Numbered from the stretch's first letter, positions 8,358 to 18,347 are shown. The stretch is 64,000 bases of DNA from Ignatzschineria larvae DSM 13226 (GCF_038500265.1 NZ_CP150637.1:1525001-1589000); one strand, 5' to 3'. The notes: generated from the sequence alone by a model not told the origin. Translations and numbers: made by a program.

Positions 8358-8969
8358 CTACTTATTCTTACTTTTAAGAACTTTAATCATTCCATCAATA
8401 CCATTACGAGATACTAACTCTCTAATTTCAGAGCGGTAATTTGCAACAATACTGACACCTTCTACCGATACATCATAAACCATCCAACGATTATTTGCTT
8501 TAATCATAGAGTAATTAATAGCAATAGGCGGACGATCTTTAGAGATAATCTCTGAACGAACTGTCACCTCATCCCCTTTTGCTGCATTGGGTGGAAGCGG
8601 TAAAACATTGAGTTTTTCATCACTATAATCAAGCAATACGCCTGCATAAGTATTGATGAGAAGTCGTTTAAACTCTGCTGTAAATTCATCCCGCTGTGCC
8701 GGTGTTGCTGTGCGCCAAGAGCGCCCCATAACCCATTGAGAAATGGTACCAAAATCGAATCGAGGAACTAGGATATTTTCTACAATTCCATAGACCTTAT
8801 TCGGATTCTTCGTCAAAACAGTTTTCTGCTCTTTAAGCGTTTTAAACAGCTGATCAGATGTATTTTTAATCACGCTGACAGGATCTTCCTGTGCACTCAC
8901 TGTTTGAAAAAGAGACATCACAGCAATAAAAAAACTAAACATCATGAACTTTCTAAAATTATATTTCAT
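8358..8969 (-). CDS. mlaC: Phospholipid-binding protein MlaC
   Basis: 203 residues. A cleavable signal peptide (MKYNFRKFMMFSFF... ending near TVSAQ) is followed by a Tol_Tol_Ttg2/MlaC domain: VLTKNPNKVYGIVENILVPR, FDFGTISQWVMGRSWRTATP, and WMVYDVSVEGVSIVANYR are characteristic. MlaC is the periplasmic shuttle that carries phospholipids between the MlaA-OmpC outer-membrane complex and the MlaFEDB inner-membrane transporter. Placement immediately before an MlaB-like STAS protein supports this. The rest of the operon (mlaF, E, D) is not upstream here; murB is 150 bp away on the same strand. Confidence 0.92.
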   Translation of the reverse strand: MKYNFRKFMMFSFFIAVMSLFQTVSAQEDPVSVIKNTSDQLFKTLKEQKTVLTKNPNKVYGIVENILVPRFDFGTISQWVMGRSWRTATPAQRDEFTAEFKRLLINTYAGVLLDYSDEKLNVLPLPPNAAKGDEVTVRSEIISKDRPPIAINYSMIKANNRWMVYDVSVEGVSIVANYRSEIRELVSRNGIDGMIKVLKSKNK

Positions 8970-9125
8970 ACTAATTCCCTATTATTTCCTAAGTGATCAC
9001 TGACAAATAAGATTCGAATTATAAAATATCCCTTGCCAGTCAAGATTTATCAGATACGATCCATAATATTTTCATAAATAGTAACCTATCTATCTCATTA
9101 TTAGCTCGCTTATAATGAGTTCTAT

Positions 9126-10136
9126 TTATAATATTAAAGGTTCAGCTTCCAACATTATACCAAATTGTGACCAAATCTTCTTCTGTACTTTTTCAGAGAA
9201 TTGCCATAATTCATTTCCCGTAGCATTGCCGTAATTCACAAGTATCAACGCTTGATCTTTATGCATACCGACATCCCCTTCCCGCTTTCCTTTAAAGCCG
9301 GCAATATCAATTAACTGCCCTGCTGCTAATTTTATTTTATAGGGATCTTCTTGCGAATAATGCACTAATTGCGGGTAATCTTGTTGCAAAGATTGCCATT
9401 TTTCTAAAGAGATAACAGGGTTTTTAAAGAAACTTCCGGCATTACTTAATATGACAGGATCTGGCAATTTACTACGCCTAATTGCCATTACCGCCGACAA
9501 GATATCTGCAGCCTCAATCTTATCATTTTCAATGCCCTGCTCATTAAGGTAACGCTGTAAAACTTGATAAGAGAGGTTAATGACCGGTAACTTTGATAAC
9601 TTAAATGTCACTGCAGTAATAAAAAATCGCCCAGGATTTTGTTTAAAAAAACTATCTCGATACCCAAAATTACATTCCTCTTTAGTAAATGTAACGCAGC
9701 TATCTTTATGACAATCAAAAGCCTCTACAGACTCGATAAAGTCTTTCACTTCAAATCCATAAGCGCCAATATTTTGTACAGGAGAAGCACCGACTGTCCC
9801 GGGAATGAGCGCAAGATACTCAAGACCATAGAATCCCTGCTGGTGCATCTGTACAACAAAATCATGCCACACCTCCCCACCCATAGCACGCACAAATACA
9901 AAACCTTGCTCTTGATGAAGGAACTCTACTCCTTTGAGTTGATTGTAGACAATAGTTCCCGAATATTCTTGGGTAAACAGGATATTACTGCCCCCACCTA
10001 GAAAGAGTATTGGGGATATTAACGATCGTAATTTAGATAAATCAGCTAGATGATCTATTGTTGCAAAATAATCCGCCGACACATCAACCCCTAAAGTATT
10101 AAAAGCCTTTAAATTTTGTTTTTGTGTGATTTTCAT
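9126..10136 (-). CDS. murB: UDP-N-acetylmuramate dehydrogenase
   Basis: 336 residues, a type I MurB. The FAD-binding domain has FLGGGSNILF and the substrate domain has YGLEYLALIPGTVGASPVQNIGAYG. The catalytic serine lies in NAGSFFKNP, and the terminal glutamate in LEAEPLIL. It reduces UDP-GlcNAc-enolpyruvate to UDP-MurNAc with NADPH in cytoplasmic peptidoglycan precursor synthesis. A terminator for the upstream ppiD gene lies in the gap, so murB probably has its own promoter. Confidence 0.95.
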   Translation of the reverse strand: MKITQKQNLKAFNTLGVDVSADYFATIDHLADLSKLRSLISPILFLGGGSNILFTQEYSGTIVYNQLKGVEFLHQEQGFVFVRAMGGEVWHDFVVQMHQQGFYGLEYLALIPGTVGASPVQNIGAYGFEVKDFIESVEAFDCHKDSCVTFTKEECNFGYRDSFFKQNPGRFFITAVTFKLSKLPVINLSYQVLQRYLNEQGIENDKIEAADILSAVMAIRRSKLPDPVILSNAGSFFKNPVISLEKWQSLQQDYPQLVHYSQEDPYKIKLAAGQLIDIAGFKGKREGDVGMHKDQALILVNYGNATGNELWQFSEKVQKKIWSQFGIMLEAEPLIL

Positions 10137-10190
10137 CGCATTACATTCTCAATTATTTTAAATTACCAAATTTGGCCATTCTCATAACAA

Positions 10191-10218
10191 GAAAGGTTGG
10201 CAATCATACCAACCTTTC
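10191..10218 (-). terminator. Terminator after ppiD
   Basis: Perfect 10-bp stem GAAAGGTTGG / CCAACCTTTC with an 8-base loop, followed on the minus strand by a T-rich TTGTTATG segment. It lies 90 bp after the ppiD stop. Confidence 0.7.
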
Positions 10219-10307
10219 CTCATTATATTTCCCTTTAACTGTGGTTTTGCAATTCTATCAGTACCATTCTAGAAATGTTCTCCAAAAGTTATCTCCAGAG
10301 AATATTC

Positions 10308-12221
10308 TTAATTGAAGAAACTACTATTATAGAGTTTGATGTTGCTATGATTTTTAATATAGAGCAACAATGCTTGATATTCATAACTACCAGAACGTGC
10401 ATCAAGATATTCACGTAGCTGTGCTTTCATTTCATCAGAAAAATCAGCGCTTTTTCCTTTCTTGATATTATTCACAGCAACCACAACAATATGACCATCG
10501 ATGTCTTCTACCAGATACTCAGGTTTATTATCTTTTAGCTGTTTTACTTTTTCAAAACCATTCGAAATTGCGACTTGTTCAACCGGCTTTGTTTGTAAGT
10601 TACCGATAGAAGTAATCGCTAAATCATTATATTGGTTATAAGCAAAGCCTAACTGTTCAATATCATTTTGAAAACTTTCAACATCTCCCGCCTCTAACAT
10701 CGCATTTACTCGGGCAGTAATAGATGATTTAGCTTTTTCCATCGCAAGTTCAGCTTTGATCTCACCATAGCTTTCATCGAGTGATTTTTGTCTGCGCTCT
10801 TCTTGATCTGCAATTCGCACAATCATCGCATGGTTATCTTGATTATTAAATGCAAATGGTAATGAATTACGATGATTTTCACGCACATCAACCGTATTTA
10901 GAGCATCCCAAACCGTAGGGTTTGCAATAAACCCTTCAGGCTGATCTACATTAAGCCAATCAGTCTCTTTGAGTGGCACGCCTAAATCCTGTGCAATCTC
11001 ATCAAGTGATTCAGTATATGTTTCTGCTAGTTGCTGCATTCTTGCTTCAGCTTGTAAATATTGATCTGTCTGCTGCTTCTGCTTCAAGTTATTAACTGCT
11101 GCTGTTTTGAGATCACTCTCGTTTGCAAAAGGTGTTGTAATACCCAATAAATGAACGAGATGAACTTCACCGTCTGTTGCAAAAGGCTCAGAATAAGGAT
11201 CTGCTTCAGTTAATGCAAAAAGCGCATCATCAAATTGAGGAATGCCGGCAGCTCCATATTTGAAGTTACCATTTTTATTATAATAAGCATTATTCACATC
11301 TTGCATTTGTGCTTTAGCTTCATCAAAGGTCATTACACCCGACACAAGTGCAGCTCTCAAATCGGCTAATAATTGAAGTGCCGCTGCTTTTTCTGCATCA
11401 TTGCTATACTCAATCGTAAATTGCTCAGAGGCACGTTGCTCATTCTCTTTTTTGAGCTTAGCCATCTCACCAGCAATCTCATCCTCACTAGGCTCAACTG
11501 CTGTCTTTTCCTCAAAGAGCGCTGGAAAGAGCTCAATATATTGAACTTTAACTCTATCCGGCGTTACAAATTGATCTTTATGCTTTTCATAATAAGTAGT
11601 AACCTCATCATTTGATACTGCAACATCATTGAGCTTATCTTTGTAATTATAAGTTGCAATAGCAAGATCACGAGTTTGCCCCATATATTCTAGCTCCTCA
11701 ATCACTGCCTTCTCAGAAGTAAAAGCGCTCAACGTAAAGGCTTCCCGAATAATTTGATCCTCCACATCCCGGCGAACATTGTCTTCAAATGATTCAATAT
11801 TGTAACCGGAATAGAATAATGCTTGCTTATAAGTCTCTTGATCAAAAACACCATTCTTTTGAAAAGCAGGAACCTCTATAATTTTTTCAGCAACCGCTCG
11901 ATCTGATGCACGAATCTTCCAATCTTCAGCTTGCTTATTTAGGGCTCTACGTTGAATTAAATCTTCTCGCGCAATCAATTTATATTGACGTTGCATCTGC
12001 TCAGTCAACTCGACATCTTGTGCATTATTGTTAAGCAATAATTGGTATTGCGCCTCGACTTCTTGCAACGTGATTTTACTACCATCAACGCTTGCAACCG
12101 CATCTGCACTAGGGCCACTAAAAATCTGTGTTCCACCGATGCCTGCAAGAGAAACACCGACTCCGATTAATAAAATTTTTGCCCACACACTATTGGCATG
12201 ATCCCGGATGAATTGCATCAT
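10308..12221 (-). CDS. ppiD: Periplasmic folding chaperone PpiD (SurA_N/parvulin type)
   Basis: 637 residues, close to E. coli PpiD (623). A short cytoplasmic N-terminus (MMQFIRDHANSVWAKILLIG) leads into one membrane anchor. Then come the SurA-N-like chaperone region (SADAVASVDGSKITLQEVEAQY), a central parvulin-type domain, and a C-terminal domain. PpiD sits at the SecYEG exit and helps newly exported proteins fold. The parvulin segment looks divergent, as is usual in PpiD, which has little isomerase activity. Two adjacent ATG codons make the exact start uncertain by one residue. Confidence 0.88.
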   Translation of the reverse strand: MMQFIRDHANSVWAKILLIGVGVSLAGIGGTQIFSGPSADAVASVDGSKITLQEVEAQYQLLLNNNAQDVELTEQMQRQYKLIAREDLIQRRALNKQAEDWKIRASDRAVAEKIIEVPAFQKNGVFDQETYKQALFYSGYNIESFEDNVRRDVEDQIIREAFTLSAFTSEKAVIEELEYMGQTRDLAIATYNYKDKLNDVAVSNDEVTTYYEKHKDQFVTPDRVKVQYIELFPALFEEKTAVEPSEDEIAGEMAKLKKENEQRASEQFTIEYSNDAEKAAALQLLADLRAALVSGVMTFDEAKAQMQDVNNAYYNKNGNFKYGAAGIPQFDDALFALTEADPYSEPFATDGEVHLVHLLGITTPFANESDLKTAAVNNLKQKQQTDQYLQAEARMQQLAETYTESLDEIAQDLGVPLKETDWLNVDQPEGFIANPTVWDALNTVDVRENHRNSLPFAFNNQDNHAMIVRIADQEERRQKSLDESYGEIKAELAMEKAKSSITARVNAMLEAGDVESFQNDIEQLGFAYNQYNDLAITSIGNLQTKPVEQVAISNGFEKVKQLKDNKPEYLVEDIDGHIVVVAVNNIKKGKSADFSDEMKAQLREYLDARSGSYEYQALLLYIKNHSNIKLYNSSFFN

Positions 12222-12409
12222 AATTCAGAGTTATCCTTTCGTCTATTTAATCTATTGAGCCTATTATTAAATTCAATTCTCACTACTTTTATACAATTGA
12301 AGTTTGTGATAGGCTGATTTCTTGTATCAAAGCCATCAAATTTTGATAATTGACAAGAAGTATATACTATTTTCTCATAATAAATAAACTGCTTGCACAT
12401 TATATTACA

Positions 12410-12500
12410 TTCATATTGATCTACTTACTGCTACTTGCTACTACTTACTACCACTTATTATTTCTAGCAGCAAGCTAAGTAAGCTGTTCATTATTAGCAA
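12410..12500. repeat. Degenerate CTACTTACT repeats in ppiD upstream gap
   Basis: The 335-bp gap between ppiD and the GT39 gene holds no convincing gene. It contains a run of related 7-9 base units (CTACTTACTG, CTACTTG, CTACTACTTACTAC, CACTTATTA) followed by a GCAGCAAGCTAAGTAAGC stretch that is roughly complementary to the run and could fold onto it. Confidence 0.5.
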
Positions 12501-12556
12501 GCGCAACCCAAGCCTATCAAATACTTTCAATAACAACCTCTTTTTCACTTTCTCCT

Positions 12557-14209
12557 TTAGTATAACCTCAACTCTACTAAATCTTTAGGGTATAAAGCCT
12601 TACCTTCTGTTTGAATTTCCTCTAAAGTTTTGAGAAGTTGATCTGCACGCATAATCACTAAGTAGCGGCCCCTAAAAGGTTGCCAATATTCAATAATATC
12701 ATCTTCAAAAAGCGCCTTGTCCTCCACATAAATAATCATTCTTGCATATGCATCGCGCTCCACTAATTCTCTGAGCGCTTGGGAAGAATTAACCTCTATA
12801 ATAGGAGTAGTTAATCGTCCTTCAAAATGCAAATGCCCTCGATATATTGAAGCATTACCAATCGTAAAACCTTTACTTTGATACCAAGAAATACGCTCTC
12901 CTACAGGCTTTAAATCATAAAAATCCAGAGCAACTCTTACAACACCAAAATTAAGTGCTAAAGTTAAAGCAACACTCATTAATGCTAAGGTCATAATTCT
13001 AGTATGTGCTGCATTAAATAGTAATGTAATACTAAAAAGAATAAGCCCGGCTCCCCAAAAAGGTGAAACGGCTCCAACCCACTGAGGCAAGCTAAGAAGC
13101 TGGTAATAATGTGGAATTAAGATTAACAGTAAGCCCGCACCTACCATAATCACAATAATAAGCGCAATATCTTGTTTGGTACTCAAACCATTACGGTATA
13201 TCCGTGCGATAATAAGCCCCAATGCAGGATATAAAGGCAATAGTGCATCTAAAAAAGTGAGACTCAATATTCCCAATATTACTATTAGACATAAAAACCA
13301 AATTACCACAAAACGAAATGAATCATCCCATTCGACTTCCCGATAGAGACGATAAATTCTAAGCCAAAATAGCCATGGAAAAAGAATAACAATAAGATTA
13401 AAAAAGTAGAGGTAAAATGGCGTAGTATTATTAAGAGCCTTTAAAAGATAGCTTAATCCGAGCGCATCAATTAATGAAAAGCCTAATGTTGATGAGGCAA
13501 TGATCGCCCATATTGCAAATAGGATTAATGCAACAATAATAGATAGTGACCCCCAGAGATAGATTCGCTTCCATCGGTTTTTCGCCCAATAAGGTGCTAA
13601 ATAAATAATAGGTATCGCCACTAACAAGAAAATAAGACCTGCAGAATAGAGTCCTAGAGTCAAACTGAACGCATAACCTATCCACCATACATCCTGTTTA
13701 AAACGCCACGCACGAATCAAAAAGTTCATTGCTAGCATTAGATAGAAAGTAAAATAGAGATAATCAAGGTTAGCTGTGGCAAAAATAGTCCACATCAGGC
13801 TACCAATCAACACAAATGGCGCATTAGCTCTTACATCTCGTCTATCAGGCCATAATTGATAAGCAGCCCAAGCTGTTAAAAATAGTGTTCCTAGACTAAA
13901 AAAGCTCGCTAACGCTCGAAGCGAGAACTCAGAGACACCAAATAACTTCCAAATAACAAGCCCTAACCAATAATTCAGGGGATAACTCGCATGTTGGTAA
14001 ACCCCATTAATTTGAGGATAGAGCCATTCACCACTTTGATATAACTCCCAAACAATACCTGAGAAAAGTGTTTCTTGAAAAGGAATGAGAGGTCTTGAAA
14101 ACCACGTAGAAAAGATAAGGATTAGCCAAATACTAACCCAAATAAAAGCATAACGTCGAGTTGTAAACTCTTGCCGTAAAAAGACTATTTTTCTCTGCAT
14201 TTTGCACAA
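12557..14209 (-). CDS. GT39 (ArnT-like) membrane glycosyltransferase
   Basis: 550 residues with about eleven to twelve hydrophobic segments and a short soluble C-terminal domain, the layout of PMT/ArnT family transferases. The first periplasmic loop has RPLIPFQETLFSGIVWELYQ, in the place where ArnT carries its catalytic acidic residues, followed by GEWLYPQINGVYQHASYPL. Family members move a sugar from a polyprenyl phosphate carrier to lipid A or protein in the periplasm; no lipid A modification genes lie nearby, so the acceptor is unknown. The start overlaps the end of fur by up to 25 bp (an inner ATG at 14200 overlaps less), suggesting translational coupling to fur. Confidence 0.82.
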   Translation of the reverse strand: MCKMQRKIVFLRQEFTTRRYAFIWVSIWLILIFSTWFSRPLIPFQETLFSGIVWELYQSGEWLYPQINGVYQHASYPLNYWLGLVIWKLFGVSEFSLRALASFFSLGTLFLTAWAAYQLWPDRRDVRANAPFVLIGSLMWTIFATANLDYLYFTFYLMLAMNFLIRAWRFKQDVWWIGYAFSLTLGLYSAGLIFLLVAIPIIYLAPYWAKNRWKRIYLWGSLSIIVALILFAIWAIIASSTLGFSLIDALGLSYLLKALNNTTPFYLYFFNLIVILFPWLFWLRIYRLYREVEWDDSFRFVVIWFLCLIVILGILSLTFLDALLPLYPALGLIIARIYRNGLSTKQDIALIIVIMVGAGLLLILIPHYYQLLSLPQWVGAVSPFWGAGLILFSITLLFNAAHTRIMTLALMSVALTLALNFGVVRVALDFYDLKPVGERISWYQSKGFTIGNASIYRGHLHFEGRLTTPIIEVNSSQALRELVERDAYARMIIYVEDKALFEDDIIEYWQPFRGRYLVIMRADQLLKTLEEIQTEGKALYPKDLVELRLY

Positions 14210-14628
14210 ATACCGTGCAGAATAGTGCGAGCATCGGTCAATTCATAACCTAATTCAGCAGCAATCTGCGCTTGTTTTTCATGTATTTTTGCATGGGAAA
14301 ACTCACCAATATGCCCGCAGTTAATGCAGATTATATGATCATGTTGATCACCATCATCAATTTCGAACATTGATTGCCCACCGTCAAAAAAGTGACGACG
14401 AACCAACCCTGCTTGCTCGAACTGTGTCAATACACGATATACCGTCGCAAGCCCGACCTCTTCTCCCGAACTACTTAACTGCATGTAGATCTCTTCTGCT
14501 GTTAAATGGCAAACAGGTGTTGCGGATGCCTTAGCTAAAATATCTAAAATTTTAAGGCGAGGTAAAGTAACTTTTAGACCTGCATTTTTTAATTCTGTTG
14601 AACTCATAATCTTATTTGATTCCCCCAT
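14185..14628 (-). CDS. fur: Ferric uptake regulator Fur
   Basis: 147 residues. N-terminal winged helix with LKVTLPRLKILDIL and GLATVYRVLTQFEQAGLV, then the metal-binding dimerisation domain with HFFDGGQSMFEI, the QHDHIICINCGHIGEF motif (His cluster plus CxxC) and a second CxxC (CAKC) near the end. With Fe(II) it represses iron-uptake genes. The first ATG has AGGG four bases upstream; an inner ATG at 14607 gives an N-terminus that aligns better with E. coli Fur. Divergent from fbp and overlapping the GT39 gene. Confidence 0.95.
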   Translation of the reverse strand: MGESNKIMSSTELKNAGLKVTLPRLKILDILAKASATPVCHLTAEEIYMQLSSSGEEVGLATVYRVLTQFEQAGLVRRHFFDGGQSMFEIDDGDQHDHIICINCGHIGEFSHAKIHEKQAQIAAELGYELTDARTILHGICAKCREK

Positions 14629-14873
14629 TAGACCCTATCGCTACACCTGAAAAATCCGGTTAGTGAGATGTTGATAATACCTTAATTTGATGAGTATAAC
14701 GGCAAACAGCCTCAATTCCAATAAAAGCTGTTGACTATTTTTTGGCAGATTAAAGAAACACAAAAACTACACACCTACTACAAAAACACTTTCACTCATA
14801 ACGTAAAAAGTATATCATAAGCTCAATTTTTTATTATCTTAAATCAGAATTTACTCAAAATCTGGAGATTTCA

Positions 14874-15926
14874 ATGACTCATTTTGGTGTTACGCTCTCA
14901 CAATATATCATGGAAGAGCAACGTCGATACCCCGATGCTACAGGCAACTTCACCCTTCTACTCAATGATATTGCCGTCTCCTGCAAAATGATTGCAGCTG
15001 CAGTCCAAAAAGGACAACTCGCAAATGTGCTAGGTGCAACAGAAAACGAAAACTGTCAAGGTGAGACTCAGCAAATTTTAGATGTTATCGCAAATGACCT
15101 CTTTATCAAAAACAATGCAAAACGGGGTCATGTAGCCGCTATGGCTAGTGAAGAGATGGATGATGTTTATCCTATTCCTGATGGGCAACCCCGTGGTAAC
15201 TATCTATTAATTTTTGATCCACTAGATGGATCTAGTAATATTGAGATTAATGGTCCTATTGGTACTATTTTCTCTATTCTTAAAACGGACAAAAAACATC
15301 CGACTGAAGCTGACTTTCTTCAAGAGGGAGCTAAGCAAGTTTGCGCTGGCTACTGCCTTTATGGCTCTGCGACCATGATGGTATTAACCATTGGCCACGG
15401 AACTCATGGATTTACGCTTGATCCATCAATCGGAGAGTTTATCCTCACTCATCCTGACATGAAAATTCCAGAAACTACCGCAGAATATGCAATTAACCAA
15501 GCAAATCGTAACCTTTGGGAACCACCGGTACGTCAATATGTAGATGACTGTGATCTAGGTGTAGATGGCCCCCGTAAGAAGAAATATACGATGCGCTGGG
15601 TCGGTGCTATGGTAATGGATATTCATCGTCTTATTCAAAGAGGTGGTATATTTGCCTATCCCATGGACTCAAGCCTTACTCAAAAAGGTGGCCGTTTACG
15701 CCTAATGTATGAAGCCAATCCTATGGCATTCCTAGTAGAGCAAGCTGGCGGCATTGCAACAACAGGGTATGAGCGAATTTTAAACTTAGCTCCTCAAAAA
15801 TTACATCAGCGTGTACCCGTCATTATGGGGTCAAAAGAAGATATGGCCATCCTATTGAATAACCATAAAGCTTACGCAAAAGAGACCGGTAAAGCATTTA
15901 AACACCAATGCCCACAGTATCAATAA
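14874..15926 (+). CDS. fbp: Class I fructose-1,6-bisphosphatase
   Basis: 350 residues. The metal-binding motif FDPLDGSSNIEIN near residue 120 and the earlier EEMDD acidic site define class I FBPase; KKYTMRWVGAMVMDIHR and RGGIFAYPMD form the substrate site. It makes fructose 6-phosphate in gluconeogenesis, which fits an organism that imports organic acids (TRAP system next door) rather than sugars. An intrinsic terminator follows at 16181. The 245-bp gap to the divergent fur gene should hold both promoters. Confidence 0.96.
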   Translation: MTHFGVTLSQYIMEEQRRYPDATGNFTLLLNDIAVSCKMIAAAVQKGQLANVLGATENENCQGETQQILDVIANDLFIKNNAKRGHVAAMASEEMDDVYPIPDGQPRGNYLLIFDPLDGSSNIEINGPIGTIFSILKTDKKHPTEADFLQEGAKQVCAGYCLYGSATMMVLTIGHGTHGFTLDPSIGEFILTHPDMKIPETTAEYAINQANRNLWEPPVRQYVDDCDLGVDGPRKKKYTMRWVGAMVMDIHRLIQRGGIFAYPMDSSLTQKGGRLRLMYEANPMAFLVEQAGGIATTGYERILNLAPQKLHQRVPVIMGSKEDMAILLNNHKAYAKETGKAFKHQCPQYQ

Positions 15927-16180
15927 ATGAGACGATTCGTACCACTGATATAGATCATCTCATTACCCTGGGATCTATATCATAAATACGGAGATCCCCA
16001 TGCGAATACCACAAGTTTCGACATTACGCCTAAAACCACATGTAATGCTAAAATTAAAAACAGGTTAGAAAACTTCGTTTTTCTTCTATTTTATTTAGTA
16101 ATTATTCAATAAAAATCAACCAACTATATTGTTAAAATAAAGTATTGGCAATTTTGATAATATGAAGTACATTAACAAAA

Positions 16181-16211
16181 GGTATGCAAGCAAATTGCAT
16201 ACCTCTTTTTG
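16181..16211 (+). terminator. Intrinsic terminator after fbp
   Basis: GGTATGCAA pairs with TTGCATACC and is followed by T5. The rest of the 15927-16350 gap is AT-rich with no other clear element. Confidence 0.85.
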
Positions 16212-16350
16212 TAGGTTATAACATTACTGTAGATACTTATCATAAATAAACCTAAAACTACTAACCAAAATCACTAAATATTGAATAAATATTGAATAGA
16301 TATTAAATATAAATTAAATATACCTATGTGAATTACAATACTCTTTAATC

Positions 16351-16896
16351 ATGAACATACTACATAAAATTTCGCATACAATTGATTCGATCAATATTTT
16401 TTTAGGCAAAATAGCGATCGTCGCTATTTTTTTAGCGACCTTAATTTCTGCTGGAAATGCACTGTTTAGATACATTTTTCACTTAAGCTCCAATGGAATG
16501 CTTGAAAGCCAGTGGTATCTATTTGCCGTAGTATTTTTACTTGCGTCGGGCTATACCTATCTAAAAGACCAACACATTCGGATAGATATTATCTCTTCTC
16601 GTTTCTCGCCAAAAACAAGAGCGATTATGGAGATTATTGGTATTGTCTTTTTTCTCTTCCCGGCGTTCTCAATGCTTTTTTACCTCACAATTAGCCCTGC
16701 TATCAGCTCTTGGCAAATTTGGGAAATTTCCCCTAATCCAGGTGGACTCCCTCGAGCGCCTATTAAAGCGTTAATCCCTATTGGAATCTTCTTCCTACTT
16801 CTACAAGGGGTATCTGAACTTTGCAAAGCGATTATTACGCTGCGTACATCTTCAAATAATAACGTGACTCAGCCGGAGCAACAGCAACAATGTTAG
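16351..16896 (+). CDS. dctQ: TRAP transporter small permease DctQ
   Basis: 181 residues with four membrane helices, the DctQ layout. The conserved SQWYLFAVVFLLASGYTYLKD-like segment and DQHIRIDI are family marks. DctQ pairs with DctM in the inner membrane to take up a carboxylate using the sodium gradient. It overlaps dctM by 7 bp. The two following binding proteins are of the TakP class, pointing to 2-oxo acids as substrates. Confidence 0.9.
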   Translation: MNILHKISHTIDSINIFLGKIAIVAIFLATLISAGNALFRYIFHLSSNGMLESQWYLFAVVFLLASGYTYLKDQHIRIDIISSRFSPKTRAIMEIIGIVFFLFPAFSMLFYLTISPAISSWQIWEISPNPGGLPRAPIKALIPIGIFFLLLQGVSELCKAIITLRTSSNNNVTQPEQQQQC

Positions 16897-18296
16897 AATT
16901 TTTACCACCATTAATGTTTATTACGCTAATCCTTTTTTTATTAAAGGGTTATCCAATTGCCTTCTCCCTTGCGGCGACCGGCCTACTTTTTTCACTCATC
17001 GGCATCTCGATGGGACACCTTGATTTTGCCCTCTTAGGGGCTCTAAGTGACCGTTTCTTTGGTATTATCAGTAACGAAACACTGCTTGCGATCCCTTTCT
17101 TTACCTTGATGGGATTAATTTTAGAACGTACTGGTATGGCCGAAGATCTTCTCAATACTATGGGACAACTATTTGGGAAACTTCGAGGGGGTCTTGCCTA
17201 CTCTGTTATTTTTGTAGGCACAATGCTAGCCGCAACAACCGGCATTGTCTCCGCATCAGTGATTGCTATGGGGTTAATCTCTCTCCCTATAATGCTCCGT
17301 TATGGTTATTCTAAGCGAATTGCTTCAGGCGTCATCGCAGCCTCCGGTACGCTAGCGCAGATCGTACCACCAAGTTTAGTGCTTATTGTGCTAGGAGATC
17401 AATTAGGGGTTTCTATTGGCTCAATGTATAAAGCAGCCCTTATCCCAAGCATGTTGCTGATAGGTGTCTATATCCTCTTTATCTTGGTAATGACTATTGT
17501 CAAACCTCAATCTATGCCGGCAATTCCTGATCATGAGCGCACGTTATTTGGTTTTCAACTCTTCAAGAAAGTAATCACTAGCGTTATTCCACCGGTCACC
17601 CTAATTTTCTTAGTACTTGGAACAGTATTTATGGGAATGGCAACACCGACAGAGGCCGGAGCAATTGGTGCTGGCGGAGCTATGATTCTTGCGCTTATTC
17701 GTAAAGCGCTATCGAAAGAACTTCTCTTCCAAGCACTTGATCAGAGTGTAAAGATTACCACTTTCGTAGTCTTTATCATGATTGGCTCGATGTTTTTCTC
17801 TCTAGCATTCACTAGCCTTAATGGAGGTATCTGGATTGAAAATATTTTAGGCAGCCTCCCTGGAGGTACATTAGGCTTTATCATTGCCGTTAATGTTTTA
17901 ATCTTCTTTGTGGCTTTCTTCTTAGACTTCTTTGAAATTGCGCTGATTCTTGTCCCGCTATTAGTTCCGATTGCTACAGCACTTGGCATCGATCTCACTT
18001 GGTTTGGGATTATTCTTGCGATGAATATGCAAACTTCATTTATGCACCCACCATTTGGCTTCTCTTTATTCTACTTACGTTCAGTAGCGCCGAAAGAAGT
18101 ATCCACTAAAGATATCTATTATGGCGCAATGCCATTTCTACTTCTTCAAATCTTGATGGTTATTATCTTGATCTCATTCCCCGATATCATTAAATCAGAA
18201 AAGGTAGAAAAATTTGAGGGTTCAGGGTCTGATATCGAGTTTAATTTAGATATCGATGGATTTGATGATTTTGATGATTTTGGTGTCGATTTTTAA
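16890..18296 (+). CDS. dctM: TRAP transporter large permease DctM
   Basis: 468 residues with about twelve hydrophobic helices. TGIVSASVIAMGLISLPIM and IPPSLVLIVLGDQLG are typical DctM signatures, and a later GMATPTEAGAIGAGG segment is the sodium-site region. Forms the transport channel with DctQ. Unusual: after the last helix there is an acidic low-complexity tail of about 30 residues, SDIEFNLDIDGFDDFDDF and on, which ordinary DctM proteins (about 430 residues) lack. A hairpin follows before the binding-protein genes. Confidence 0.92.
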   Translation: MLEFLPPLMFITLILFLLKGYPIAFSLAATGLLFSLIGISMGHLDFALLGALSDRFFGIISNETLLAIPFFTLMGLILERTGMAEDLLNTMGQLFGKLRGGLAYSVIFVGTMLAATTGIVSASVIAMGLISLPIMLRYGYSKRIASGVIAASGTLAQIVPPSLVLIVLGDQLGVSIGSMYKAALIPSMLLIGVYILFILVMTIVKPQSMPAIPDHERTLFGFQLFKKVITSVIPPVTLIFLVLGTVFMGMATPTEAGAIGAGGAMILALIRKALSKELLFQALDQSVKITTFVVFIMIGSMFFSLAFTSLNGGIWIENILGSLPGGTLGFIIAVNVLIFFVAFFLDFFEIALILVPLLVPIATALGIDLTWFGIILAMNMQTSFMHPPFGFSLFYLRSVAPKEVSTKDIYYGAMPFLLLQILMVIILISFPDIIKSEKVEKFEGSGSDIEFNLDIDGFDDFDDFGVDF

Positions 18297-18308
18297 ATAT
18301 CCTATTTT

Positions 18309-18347
18309 GGAAGAATCAGTGCCCCGAATAGAGGCATTGATTCTTCC
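18309..18347 (+). terminator. Stem-loop between dctM and the binding-protein genes
   Basis: GGAAGAATCA(G)TGCC pairs with GGCA(T)TGATTCTTCC, giving a long stem. The T-run after it is weak, so it may be a partial terminator or an RNA-stability element that uncouples binding-protein expression from the permease. The rest of the 18297-18601 gap appears to be a promoter region. Confidence 0.65.

Noticed and set aside
12420-12470. Repeat run before ppiD as a CRISPR array
   Set aside because: Units are 7-9 bases with no spacers and no cas genes nearby.
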